DNA of 64,000 nt, from assembly GCA_033391075.1 (NCBI GenBank), contig JAWPMV010000001.1, positions 124,001-188,000 of the forward strand, written 5' to 3'. Shown in pieces: positions 1 through 8,821 of this stretch (positions are counted from its first letter, which is position 1; the number at the start of each line of letters is the position of its first letter). Source of the DNA: Bacteroidia bacterium. Lineage in GTDB: Bacteria; Bacteroidota; Bacteroidia; J057. The position numbers and the translations under genes are program-made. The notes beneath the pieces were generated by a model that ran no database searches, was not told the DNA's origin, and worked only from the letters and a program-made list of their open reading frames with translations.

Positions 1-2809
1 GGGAGAGATCCTTTACGGAAGAGTATACAAGATGTAATTCTTTTAATTGTTTCAACTCTGAAAGAGGAGATAGATCCTCTACCTCAATGGAATTAAGATT
101 TAAATATTCAAGGTGTATAAGTCCAGAAAGGGGGGAAAGATCTCTTAATCGATAGAGGTAGGCATCTAAACTTGGTTCAAGTTCTAAGTGCCTTAAATTC
201 TTAAGCTTAGAAAGGGTTGAAAAATTTTTTACTTTTGTATTATACAGGTTAAGGTATTGTAATTGTTCCATCTTTGAGAGGAAAGAAAGATCTATATATA
301 CATCATCTACTAATGTTATTGTGACCCCTGAACCCTGCTTTCTTGTTTTCTTGTCTGCATCTAAAAAGCGAATATCTAAATGTTTAAGGTTATATAACTC
401 TGATAAAGGGGAAATATCTAATACTTCTGTAAAAGATAGGTCTAATGATTCCAAATTTTGAAGATTTGAAATAGGAGAGATATCAAGCGTAAATTCGTGC
501 GCAGCTCGCCTCAGGTCAAGGAGTTTTAATCCATTAAGTTCGCCTAATTTGGTCAGATCAAAAATTGGTGGCCGAATCACATTACTGTATCCACCTCGAG
601 TGTAATGTTTCGCTTTTGCCCACTTCTCAGCTAGGTCCCAATTTTTAGGCTCCTTAAATAAGGGATAAAATTCTCCACCTTCAATATCTATCCCTTCAAT
701 CTCAGCGTCAAGAATACTCCTATTTACTCTTGCATTAGTAATGGTAGCGTGCTTAAGATTGCATTTTCTTAAATCCGCAAAGATAAAATCAACATTTGGA
801 AGATAAGCGTGTGATAGGTCTTCTCCAGCGAGGATATCAGGATCCATCTTTAGTAGGATATTTGCTGCATTGCTTCCCATCCATTTATATTTATCCTTCT
901 TATTACTCTCTTTTATAAGCTCGAGGAGCTTGCCTTTTTGGGGATTCAATCCTCTAATAAAAACATTAAGTTCTTCTGTTAATTTAGTCCTAGAAAAATA
1001 GTCTAATTCTTTATTATTGATCTCCTTTACAAATTTTCTAGCAGTAAGGTAATCTCTGAAAGATTTATGTGAGATCCTGAAACGCTCATTGCCTTCATTT
1101 ATCAAAAACGAAAAGGTTAAAAATTCATTTAGGTATTTTTGATATTCCCACTCTCTTTTTATGTCAAAATAAGATTTTAATTCTAACTCATCTTCTAGTA
1201 GTGGCACTTCAAAATAAAGTGTATCGTTCATATGCATCCAAGCGGAAAGTTTCTCAAGAATTTCTATTCGTTCGCCTTGGGAAATTTTAAACGGGATTTC
1301 CGTATCTTTTCTATCAAGTTCAGAAGTGATTGCCTCCTCATATAAATCGGTTGCCTTTATAGATTCCTGGTCTTTCTTGTTTTTAATGGCGCCTTCTAAA
1401 TGATCAATAATAATCTGTAGTAAAACAGGGCGGGAGGCCAAATCTTTTAATCCTGGTATCTTTTGTATTTGTCTCCATCTTTCTTCTGGATTCTTATCAT
1501 GACTTTTTAAATACTGCCTGATTTGTTTATCATTAAAACTATTCAAATGAAGAAAGGGTAAATCTTTTTCTTGTTCCACTAAGAAGGTGTTCCAACGTTC
1601 TTTATCCGATGAAAAATATTCTTGTCTTACAGTCAAAATTATTTTTGACTTTGAATGGCTACTAATTAATCCCTTTATTTTAAGATAATTAGTACGTTTT
1701 TTACTACTATCAATCTCTTGGGTCATTTCATCAAATCCATCTAGAATAAGCAAAAACTCTCCAGAATTAAGTTTCTCTTTAAACCGATCCAAACTGAGAT
1801 CTTTGATAGCTTTATTGTTAAGCTGTTTAAGTATAAATCCGTCCATACTTTCCTCAAAGTCCCTCAGAGTGAAATAAAATGGAATCGGCTGCTTATAACA
1901 TTGAAATATTTGGTTCTCTCTATCTATCTCTAGATGATTATGAGCTAATTGATGGGTCAAATATTCAGAAAAAGTGGTTTTACCTGTTCCATATTCTCCT
2001 AAAATTACAAGGATATTCTCCTCAGAATTATCTATCCAATTTGACACAAAACTATCAATGGGCTCATATATTTTTTTTTCAAATGGTTTGAGATCGTTTT
2101 CTGATACCTCTTTGCTAAGGGCCTTTTGCTTTGTTATTTTTTCAAAGTCCTTATATTTCCTTTTATGTCCGGCAATAGGGATATAATGATCAGTATCTAT
2201 GTATTTCTCTTGAAATCTCTCGCGCGAATATGCGAGTTGTTCCTGAATTTGATAGTCGAACGTATTTTTTCTATTCTGGTCTAATAAATCAGCTATCTGT
2301 TTATTTTGCCGCGTAAGTTCATTATATAATTTAAGCATACCTGGACTCAGGCTATTGTCTACCTTTTCTTGGAACTTAATAGTAAAAGATTCTATAAGCT
2401 TTTTTAGAGCCTCCTCATTATGATATTTAAATGGTATTCCTCCAAACCGTTCATTACTTGTTGTAAAATGGATAAACAACCAGTTAGTAAACTGCTCTTG
2501 ATCAAATTGAGTATTTCCTTCATGTTGAGCGAGCCTATAGTTCCTTTCAAAAAACAATCTGACATCTTTATCCGCAAATAATAACATGATCTTTGGTTCT
2601 TCCCACATGATATCCATATCTAACAAGCTATGGATATAAACTGAATCAAATGATTCTTTATTCATCTCAACTGGTAAACCAAGTTTTTGTATAAACTTCA
2701 CAAACCTTATCTGCTTACTGGCAGCTTTAAATGTTTTGGATATGACAAAATCAATCAGAGAACCTGTTATCTCTGGCCATAGCGGTTCAAAAGCTTTTGA
2801 AATACTCAT
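1..2809 (-). CDS. NACHT-type STAND NTPase with LRRs (partial)
   Basis: The reading frame starts at an ATG whose complement is 2807-2809 and stays open to base 1, so at least 936 residues are present and the C-terminus is missing. Residues 1-260 match no domain I recognise. A P-loop GEYGTGKTT is at 271-279 and a Walker B-type LDGFDE at 356-361, the arrangement of NACHT/STAND ATPases. A helical region follows to about 640, then pentapeptide-like repeats near 650-705 and leucine-rich repeats (units of the form LSPLSxLxxLxxLxL) from about 745 to the edge. In the family, the repeats sense a ligand and the NACHT module oligomerises to fire an N-terminal effector; bacterial members include antiphage NLR-like proteins. 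A defence role is inference: the N-terminal effector is unidentified and no other defence gene is visible nearby. Confidence 0.85.
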   Translation of the reverse strand, partial: MSISKAFEPLWPEITGSLIDFVISKTFKAASKQIRFVKFIQKLGLPVEMNKESFDSVYIHSLLDMDIMWEEPKIMLLFADKDVRLFFERNYRLAQHEGNTQFDQEQFTNWLFIHFTTSNERFGGIPFKYHNEEALKKLIESFTIKFQEKVDNSLSPGMLKLYNELTRQNKQIADLLDQNRKNTFDYQIQEQLAYSRERFQEKYIDTDHYIPIAGHKRKYKDFEKITKQKALSKEVSENDLKPFEKKIYEPIDSFVSNWIDNSEENILVILGEYGTGKTTFSEYLTHQLAHNHLEIDRENQIFQCYKQPIPFYFTLRDFEESMDGFILKQLNNKAIKDLSLDRFKEKLNSGEFLLILDGFDEMTQEIDSSKKRTNYLKIKGLISSHSKSKIILTVRQEYFSSDKERWNTFLVEQEKDLPFLHLNSFNDKQIRQYLKSHDKNPEERWRQIQKIPGLKDLASRPVLLQIIIDHLEGAIKNKKDQESIKATDLYEEAITSELDRKDTEIPFKISQGERIEILEKLSAWMHMNDTLYFEVPLLEDELELKSYFDIKREWEYQKYLNEFLTFSFLINEGNERFRISHKSFRDYLTARKFVKEINNKELDYFSRTKLTEELNVFIRGLNPQKGKLLELIKESNKKDKYKWMGSNAANILLKMDPDILAGEDLSHAYLPNVDFIFADLRKCNLKHATITNARVNRSILDAEIEGIDIEGGEFYPLFKEPKNWDLAEKWAKAKHYTRGGYSNVIRPPIFDLTKLGELNGLKLLDLRRAAHEFTLDISPISNLQNLESLDLSFTEVLDISPLSELYNLKHLDIRFLDADKKTRKQGSGVTITLVDDVYIDLSFLSKMEQLQYLNLYNTKVKNFSTLSKLKNLRHLELEPSLDAYLYRLRDLSPLSGLIHLEYLNLNSIEVEDLSPLSELKQLKELHLVYSSVKDLS

Positions 2810-2922
2810 CTATTAAGGTTTTGTTGAAATATACAAAACTGGTCGAATAGCTGAGGTGTGAGTAGTCTTAAACTTAAAACGAACTCTCAATAAAATTTCC
2901 TCGATTCCCCATAGAATCTTAA

Positions 2923-2945
2923 TTTGTCTCCAACCCGGAGACAAA
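2923..2945. repeat. Inverted repeat, 9-bp perfect arms
   Basis: TTTGTCTCC and GGAGACAAA flank a 5-base loop (2932-2936). A third half copy, GAGACAAAA, lies at 2957-2965. The element sits about 115 bases upstream of the NACHT gene start, where an operator or leader hairpin would be expected. Function unknown. Confidence 0.6.
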
Positions 2946-3022
2946 CTCCAAATTCAGAGACAAAACTACCCCTGACTATCAGTGATTTAGCAAATATGTT
3001 GGAATTCCCCCCTGCGCCACTC

Positions 3023-3060
3023 TAAGCCACAGAATATTGACAGCAATATTTTGTGGCTTA
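3023..3060. repeat. Long hairpin, 16-bp stem
   Basis: Arms 3023-3038 and 3045-3060 pair over 16 positions, with a single G-U pair and a 6-base loop. The outer nine bases TAAGCCACA/TGTGGCTTA are perfect. On the plus strand it is followed by TTTCATTTC, a weak U-tract, but no plus-strand gene ends before it. It may be a leader hairpin, a terminator of an unseen transcript, or a dispersed repeat. Confidence 0.6.
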
Positions 3061-3240
3061 TTTCATTTCAGTGCCCTCCCTCACCCCCTCCAAAATCATA
3101 CGTATCAGGAAAATGGACATATGGACAAGATCGAACTATCGATTTTGGCTAATATGCATTTGAGGCTTTGGACGAAAAATTAGCTCCTCAACGCTATACG
3201 TCCATTCCTCAGGTTCTGTAGCTTTCTTAATACTAAACTC

Positions 3241-4356
3241 ATGCAAGAAAAAGAACCCATATCTAAATTGATCATAAAGGACAATCCCTGGTGGAAACCC
3301 CTCTATTTATTTCTCGAAAAAGTATTCCTGCCCCTGGAGTGGTTTGGCTTTTATGTAATCATGCGCCCCTTCAATTGGCTATTGGAACAACTGGATCCAT
3401 TGAGCCATAAACTGGACGGCACCCAACTCAAAAGGGTTTTGCAGCTAGTCATTTACCCGCTCTTTATCGTCATCACAATTATCGTCGGTTTTAAGCTGGT
3501 AGAAAATGGATTTACCTTTCGGAGTTTTCTTGGGACCATCATCCTCTACCTCATTTTGGGGGCGATCTTTGCTCCCCTCGAACGCCTGATTCCTTTTAGC
3601 AGAAAGTGGCTGGCAAGTGAAGATGCATCTACGGATGTGATGTTGTTTTTTGGCGGGAAGTTTTGGGGAGATTACATCAATCAGCCCTTGAAGTTGGCTA
3701 CCATAGCCCTTGTCGTTCAGGAGATTTCACCGGAAATAGGTCGGGACATCTGGCCCAGTTTTCTAAATCCTATAGTCCAGGTATTTCTATTGCTGAGTGT
3801 AAAGGATTTTTTTCGATACTGGTATCACAGATGGATGCATGAAAATGAATTTATGTGGCGCTGGCATGCCGTTCACCATTCTTCCGAACGATTGTATTGG
3901 TTCAATGGGACAAGATCGCATCCCCTCGAATGGCTGGTGTCCAGTTTTATCTGGGCCTTACCGCTCGCCTTTATTAAGGCGCCGGTTGAGATCGTTTTTG
4001 TAACCGGATTATTGGGCCGAACCATCGGACGTTTTCAACATACCAATATGGACCTCATCCTCGGGCCTTTGGATTACATTTTCTCTTCGCCCAAAAACCA
4101 TCGCTACCATCACTCCCGCATACTCGAAGAAGGAAATTCAAATTATGGAGGGGATGTCATATTTTGGGATTTACTTTTTGGTACCTTTCATCTACCAAAA
4201 GGCGAAGAACCCAGCGATGATATTGGCCTGGCCGACATGCCCAATTATCCGCAGAGTTTCGTGGGATTGATGTTCGCTCCTTTTATTCATGGCAGCTTGA
4301 AACGGGAGGCAGAGGAGATACATTTACAAAAGGCAGCAGGACCACAGGAACCATAA
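3241..4356 (+). CDS. Sterol desaturase/fatty acid hydroxylase-family membrane protein
   Basis: This 371-residue integral membrane protein carries the histidine clusters of the fatty acid hydroxylase superfamily: HRWMH, then HAVHH and later HRYHH, in the second half of the protein. These bind a di-iron centre that uses O2 to hydroxylate or desaturate a lipid or carotenoid. Hydrophobic segments occur near residues 75-115, 165-190 and 235-265. The start is the ATG after an in-frame gap, with no strong ribosome-binding site. It lies 25 bases before the dehydrogenase gene and could share its transcript, but nothing in the sequence ties a lipid hydroxylase to sugar-acid catabolism. The substrate cannot be told from sequence. 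Confidence 0.88.
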   Translation: MQEKEPISKLIIKDNPWWKPLYLFLEKVFLPLEWFGFYVIMRPFNWLLEQLDPLSHKLDGTQLKRVLQLVIYPLFIVITIIVGFKLVENGFTFRSFLGTIILYLILGAIFAPLERLIPFSRKWLASEDASTDVMLFFGGKFWGDYINQPLKLATIALVVQEISPEIGRDIWPSFLNPIVQVFLLLSVKDFFRYWYHRWMHENEFMWRWHAVHHSSERLYWFNGTRSHPLEWLVSSFIWALPLAFIKAPVEIVFVTGLLGRTIGRFQHTNMDLILGPLDYIFSSPKNHRYHHSRILEEGNSNYGGDVIFWDLLFGTFHLPKGEEPSDDIGLADMPNYPQSFVGLMFAPFIHGSLKREAEEIHLQKAAGPQEP

Positions 4357-4381
4357 ACAAATACTTAAGCTTATATTTTCT

Positions 4382-5458
4382 ATGTCAAAATCTTATCGTA
4401 TTGCAGTAGTAAACGGGGACGGAATCGGAGAGGAGATTGTTCCGGTTAGCCTGGAGGTGCTACAGGATGTGGCGGCCACCTACGGCTTCGAATTATCATT
4501 TGAGTCCTTCCCATGGGGAGCTGGCCATTACCTCAAGCATGGCCAGTTTATGCCCGATGATGGCTTGGATACCCTGGCTAACTTTGACGCCATTTATTTT
4601 GGAGCAGTTGGATTAAAGGAAGTAGATGATACTTTGCCTGCTATGCTGTATACCTTCAAAGTAAGGACCCACTTTCAGCAATATGTAAACTATCGCCCGG
4701 CCAAATTACTGCCCGGCATCAAAAGTCCCCTGAGGTATAAAGGAGAAGAGGACATCGATTTTGTAGTGATCCGGGAAAATAATGAAGGAGAGTTTGTCCA
4801 AAATGGGAAGATTATCGATCCCGATAGCCCCTATGGACTTGCCACAGATACCAGTGTATTTACCCGTCGAGGCATAGAAAGGATTGCACATTATGCCTTT
4901 AAACTGGCGATGAGGAGAAGGAAAAGTCTTACCAATGTCACCAAGTCAAATACCCTGATACATAGCCTTGCTTATTGGGACCAGGTGATCGAAGAAGTTT
5001 CACAACAATACCCCGAAGTCAGCTACCAGAAAATGTATGTGGACAATGCCTCCGCTAACTTTATCCTGCATCCGGAATACTTTGATGTCATTCTTACAAC
5101 AAATATGATTGGGGATATTCTCAGTGATCTGGGAGGAGCAGTAATGGGTAGCCTGGGCTTGGGACCCAGCGGAAATATCAATCCGGAAAAGGATTTTCCC
5201 AGCATGTTTGAACCTATTCATGGCTCTGCTCCGGACATTGCCGGTAAAGGGATTGCAAATCCCATTGGTCAAATTTGGTCAGGAGCTTTGATGTTGGAGC
5301 ATTTAGGGGAAAGTCAGGCTGCGGCTGCGATTGTAGAGGCTATTTCGGAAACTACAAAAGCGGGATTACTGACACCAGATCTCGGAGGAAGAGCTACAAC
5401 ATCTGAAGTCGCTGCTTCCATTCGCCAGAAACTAAAACAGGCCAAAGCCATTAGCTAA
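4382..5458 (+). CDS. Tartrate/D-malate-type beta-decarboxylating dehydrogenase
   Basis: This 358-residue protein belongs to the isocitrate/isopropylmalate dehydrogenase family. It has the NGDGIG nucleotide-site start, a catalytic Lys188 in VTKSN, and the metal-binding aspartates Asp221, Asp245 and Asp249. The region FPWGAGHYLKHG with FDAIYFGAVG is characteristic of the tartrate/D-malate dehydrogenase branch rather than LeuB. Family members oxidise a 2-hydroxy acid with NAD and decarboxylate it, using Mg or Mn. The gene is followed 10 bases later by a cyclase and then a four-carbon sugar-acid kinase, so it probably acts in sugar-acid catabolism. In known DUF1537 kinase pathways the matching oxidative decarboxylation is done by PdxA2; this enzyme may take that place. 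The family call is firm, the substrate is not. Confidence 0.88.
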   Translation: MSKSYRIAVVNGDGIGEEIVPVSLEVLQDVAATYGFELSFESFPWGAGHYLKHGQFMPDDGLDTLANFDAIYFGAVGLKEVDDTLPAMLYTFKVRTHFQQYVNYRPAKLLPGIKSPLRYKGEEDIDFVVIRENNEGEFVQNGKIIDPDSPYGLATDTSVFTRRGIERIAHYAFKLAMRRRKSLTNVTKSNTLIHSLAYWDQVIEEVSQQYPEVSYQKMYVDNASANFILHPEYFDVILTTNMIGDILSDLGGAVMGSLGLGPSGNINPEKDFPSMFEPIHGSAPDIAGKGIANPIGQIWSGALMLEHLGESQAAAAIVEAISETTKAGLLTPDLGGRATTSEVAASIRQKLKQAKAIS

Positions 5459-5468
5459 ATATCGTCCT

Positions 5469-6131
5469 ATGGATCCTTTCCAAAATTATCGGATCATAGA
5501 TCTGACAAGGACCCTGGCTTCTGATCAACCAGGGGTCGACTTTGAGCAATCTCGAACCGTGGAGAGAGACGGCTGGAATGCACGAACCCTCCATTTATAT
5601 TCTCATACCGGTACCCACATGGATGCCCCTCTTCATTTTGGAGTGAATGAGCAAAGCATAGAGGAATTTCCTCCCAATAGATTGATGGGGAAGACCTGGA
5701 TTGCGAAGCTGGATAAAGTGGAAAGTCATCAATTGCTGCGACCTTCAGATTTGGGAGGAATAGGGGATAAAATAAAAGCGGGAGACAACCTTATCCTTCA
5801 AACGGGATGGAGCAAGAAGGAAGATTATCAGGTATTCCGAGATGAACTTCCAAGAATTAGCAAAGAACTGGCTCAGTGGATCGTCGAAAAGGGAATCAAT
5901 CTGCTGGGGGTTGAACCTCCTTCTGTGGCCGATGTGAATAATCTGGAAGAGGTTACGGAAATTCATCATATCCTGATGAAAGGCGATGTGATCATTGTAG
6001 AAGGCCTGGTGAATCTGGACCAAATACAATCCGAGATGGTTTACCTCATGGCTTTGCCCTTAAAATTAGAGAATGGGGATGGCTCCCCCATACGTGCGCT
6101 TGCATTCGAAGCCCTAAACGAATCCCCATGA
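5469..6131 (+). CDS. Cyclase-family hydrolase (kynurenine formamidase-like)
   Basis: This 220-residue cytoplasmic protein has the signature HTGTHMDAPLHF at residues 46-57, whose His46, His50 and Asp52 bind the metal in the cyclase/kynurenine-formamidase family. Members hydrolyse amides or lactones, so a lactonase-like role in the sugar-acid pathway is plausible. The stop codon overlaps the ATG of the following kinase gene (ATGA at 6128-6131), which implies translational coupling and a common pathway. No tryptophan-degradation gene is nearby, which argues against true kynurenine formamidase. Exact substrate unknown. Confidence 0.85.
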   Translation: MDPFQNYRIIDLTRTLASDQPGVDFEQSRTVERDGWNARTLHLYSHTGTHMDAPLHFGVNEQSIEEFPPNRLMGKTWIAKLDKVESHQLLRPSDLGGIGDKIKAGDNLILQTGWSKKEDYQVFRDELPRISKELAQWIVEKGINLLGVEPPSVADVNNLEEVTEIHHILMKGDVIIVEGLVNLDQIQSEMVYLMALPLKLENGDGSPIRALAFEALNESP

Positions 6132-7522
6132 ATGAGATAATTTCTGTACGTGATTTTGAAGCGCAGATTCCTGTTTTGCCTGAAGATGATTTGCGAGAGG
6201 CAATCCAAGAGCGAATGAGACAAAGGGATTGTTCGGTCATTGTGCTGGATGATGATCCAACCGGTACCCAAACGGTACATGGGATTTCTGTGCTTACAGA
6301 ATGGTCAACGAAAGTCATTCAAAAAGAACTGGAGGCAAAGACTCCTTTGTTTTTTATCATGACAAATTCGCGGAGTTTGCTTCCTCAAAAAGCGAAAGAA
6401 CTTGCGATCGAAATTGGTCAAAACATCGGGGAAGCTTCCAGGAAGACCGGACGAGATACAATCATTATCAGTCGAAGCGATAGCACCCTGCGAGGACATT
6501 ATCCAATTGAAGTGGAAGGTCTGCTGCAGGCATCAGGCGAATTGGATACCATTAGATTTATCATACCTGTATTTTTCGAAGGAGGCAGAATTACGTTTCA
6601 GGATGTCCATTATGTTCGGGAGAAAGAGCATATGATTCCGGCTGCCCAGACTCCTTATGCAAAGGATCCCGTTTTTGGCTATTCTTCTTCCGATCTCAAA
6701 TACTACGTAGAAGAAAAAACGAAAGGAACCCTAAAGGCTTCTGAGGTATTTTCACTATCGATCCAAGAATTAAGGAATAGTTCTGAAGAAGAACTAGTGG
6801 GAAAATTGAGCGCTTTACCTGCGGCTACAACTTGCATTATTAATGCCGCTCATCCCTACGATTTGCAACGCTTTATTATCGCTCTCCTTGATTCCAAACG
6901 GGCTGCTATTTGTCGAACTGCAGCTTCTTTTGTTAGTGCCATGGCAGCTCTGCCCGATAAGGAATTGCTCAGGGCTTCAGATTGGAAAAGAAAGGAATCT
7001 TCGGGTAAACTGATTCTTTTGGGTTCCCATGTTCCTAAATCGACCGCACAGGTACTCAATCTGCTTTCTCATGATGCCTTACACAGCTTTGAGTTGAATC
7101 TGGAAGAACTCTTATTTTCGGATACGGCAGATGAGCAGTTGAAAAAGATTATCAAAGAAATGAATGCCTTACTTCAGGAGGATGCGTCGGTTTTGGTGTA
7201 TACCCAACGGAAATTGATCACTGCGGCTAGTGATGCGGAGAACCTGCATATAGCTGAAAGAGTTTCGGATTTGCTCTGCCAAATTGCTGCTGGTCTGGAA
7301 AAAGCCCCTCATTTCATTGTGGCCAAAGGAGGCATCACTTCCAGCGATATCGCAACCAAAAGTCTCAATATAAAAAAGGCCCTGGTTATGGGGCAGGTTT
7401 TTCCCGGAGTTCCTGTATGGCGAGCGGGACCGGAAAGTAAATTTCCCGATATGCCCTATGTAGTTTTTCCGGGCAATGTCGGAGAAGAGGATACCCTCAG
7501 TAAATTGATTTTTTCAAGCTAA
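6128..7522 (+). CDS. Four-carbon acid sugar kinase (DUF1537 family)
   Basis: This 464-residue protein starts with the family hallmark DDDPTGTQT at residues 41-49 and continues with SRSDSTLRGHYP, both typical of the sugar-acid-binding N-terminal domain. The C-terminal half carries the nucleotide-binding domain with KGGITSSD and a GP/FPGN ending. Characterised members (OtnK, DtnK and relatives) phosphorylate erythronate, threonate or related four-carbon acids on the terminal hydroxyl. The ATG overlaps the preceding cyclase stop, and an MFS permease starts 4 bases after its own stop, so these genes form one operon. Which acid is used cannot be decided by eye, since several specificities share the motifs. 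Confidence 0.92.
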   Translation: MNEIISVRDFEAQIPVLPEDDLREAIQERMRQRDCSVIVLDDDPTGTQTVHGISVLTEWSTKVIQKELEAKTPLFFIMTNSRSLLPQKAKELAIEIGQNIGEASRKTGRDTIIISRSDSTLRGHYPIEVEGLLQASGELDTIRFIIPVFFEGGRITFQDVHYVREKEHMIPAAQTPYAKDPVFGYSSSDLKYYVEEKTKGTLKASEVFSLSIQELRNSSEEELVGKLSALPAATTCIINAAHPYDLQRFIIALLDSKRAAICRTAASFVSAMAALPDKELLRASDWKRKESSGKLILLGSHVPKSTAQVLNLLSHDALHSFELNLEELLFSDTADEQLKKIIKEMNALLQEDASVLVYTQRKLITAASDAENLHIAERVSDLLCQIAAGLEKAPHFIVAKGGITSSDIATKSLNIKKALVMGQVFPGVPVWRAGPESKFPDMPYVVFPGNVGEEDTLSKLIFSS

Positions 7523-7526
7523 AAAC

Positions 7527-8810
7527 ATGTCTACTACTACTCAAACTAAATCCGGAATTGTACCGGGTCGATATATCGTCTCTTTGGGGATGTTCTTATT
7601 GGCTTTATTGCTGTACATCGATCGGGTGTGTATCTCTGTGGCCAAAGATCCCATTGCAGAAACTTTGCAACTTTCAGATAAGGCCATGGGCTGGGTACTT
7701 TCCACTTTTGCGCTTGGTTATGCCTTGTTTCAGGTGCCGGGTGGAATGATGGCGGATAAATGGGGACCGCGAAAAGTCCTGGCTGGCATAGTGTCTTTCT
7801 GGTCCTTGCTTACCGCACTGACGGGAGCAGCCTGGAATTTCATTTCCCTTCTGCTTTTTCGCTTCTTTTTCGGGGCAGGAGAAGCGGGTGCCTTCCCCGG
7901 ACTTTCGAGAGCTATTTATTCCTGGATACCCCTCAAAGAAAGAGGCATCATTACCGGTATCAATTTTTCTGGTTCTCGTTTGGGGGCGGCTTTTGCTTTA
8001 CCGCTGGTTGCCTGGTTGATAGATACTGTAGGTTGGCGACTTAGCTTTGCTTTTCTGGGAGGTATTGGGGTAATATGGGCCTCCTTATGGTACCTGGCCT
8101 TCCGGGATGATCCACAGGAACATTCTTTGATTTCTGAAAAGGAAAAAGACTTTATTGTAGAAAATCGACAAGAGCAAACAAAAAAAACAGAAGAGGCTAA
8201 ACTCTCTTTTGGAAAAGTATTGCAAAGCACAAATGTCTGGTACACCATGCTGCAGTATTTCTGCAGCAATTTTACCTTCTTCTTCGCCCTGACCTGGTTG
8301 TTTCCTCATCTCAAATCGACTTATAATCTGGAAGCGGTAGAGGCCGGTTGGTATGCTTCTGCTCCTTTAGTTATGGGAGCAGTTGGAAACTGGTTTGCGG
8401 GCTGGTGGGTAGATGATCTCTATAAAAAAGGCAAGTGGAATCTTTCTCGACGACTGCCTGCAATTATCGGATTTGCCTGTGCAGCAATTGGTTTGCTCGG
8501 AAGTGTATTTCAGGAAAGTCCCTTTGGTGCGGTTCTGTTTTTAAGTCTGGCAATATTTGGGGCAGATATGACGCTGCCTCCTTCCTGGTCGCTTTGTGTG
8601 GATATTGGTAAACGAAATGCAGGAATGGTATCCGGCACCATGAATATGGCTGGCAATATTGGCTCCTTTATCACGGCACTTGCTTTTCCTTATTTAGCGG
8701 CCTGGACAGGAAGCTATACCGGCTTCTTTTATGTAGGGGCTAGCTTAAATATTCTGGCCATCTTTCTTTGGATGCAGATTAAAGCTGATAAGCCTCTTTT
8801 GAGTACCTAA
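7527..8810 (+). CDS. MFS transporter, organic anion / sugar-acid type
   Basis: This 427-residue protein has about twelve hydrophobic segments and resembles the anion:cation symporter branch of the major facilitator superfamily, which takes up hexuronates, galactonate, glucarate and similar acids. The motif between helices 2 and 3 reads GGMMADKWGPRK, a close match to the MFS signature. A charged cytoplasmic loop (about residues 205-230) divides the two six-helix halves. It lies between the sugar-acid kinase and a Gfo/Idh oxidoreductase and very probably imports the substrate of this pathway through the inner membrane. Confidence 0.9.
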   Translation: MSTTTQTKSGIVPGRYIVSLGMFLLALLLYIDRVCISVAKDPIAETLQLSDKAMGWVLSTFALGYALFQVPGGMMADKWGPRKVLAGIVSFWSLLTALTGAAWNFISLLLFRFFFGAGEAGAFPGLSRAIYSWIPLKERGIITGINFSGSRLGAAFALPLVAWLIDTVGWRLSFAFLGGIGVIWASLWYLAFRDDPQEHSLISEKEKDFIVENRQEQTKKTEEAKLSFGKVLQSTNVWYTMLQYFCSNFTFFFALTWLFPHLKSTYNLEAVEAGWYASAPLVMGAVGNWFAGWWVDDLYKKGKWNLSRRLPAIIGFACAAIGLLGSVFQESPFGAVLFLSLAIFGADMTLPPSWSLCVDIGKRNAGMVSGTMNMAGNIGSFITALAFPYLAAWTGSYTGFFYVGASLNILAIFLWMQIKADKPLLST

Positions 8811-8821
8811 GATCTCTAATT

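Larger units (their letters stand above)
2810..3240. other. Divergent intergenic region with two hairpins
   Basis: This 431-base gap separates the left-edge NACHT gene from the rightward hydroxylase gene and must hold both promoters. No reading frame in it looks coding. Two strong inverted repeats lie inside, listed separately. I see no clear Bacteroidota promoter pair. Confidence 0.6.
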
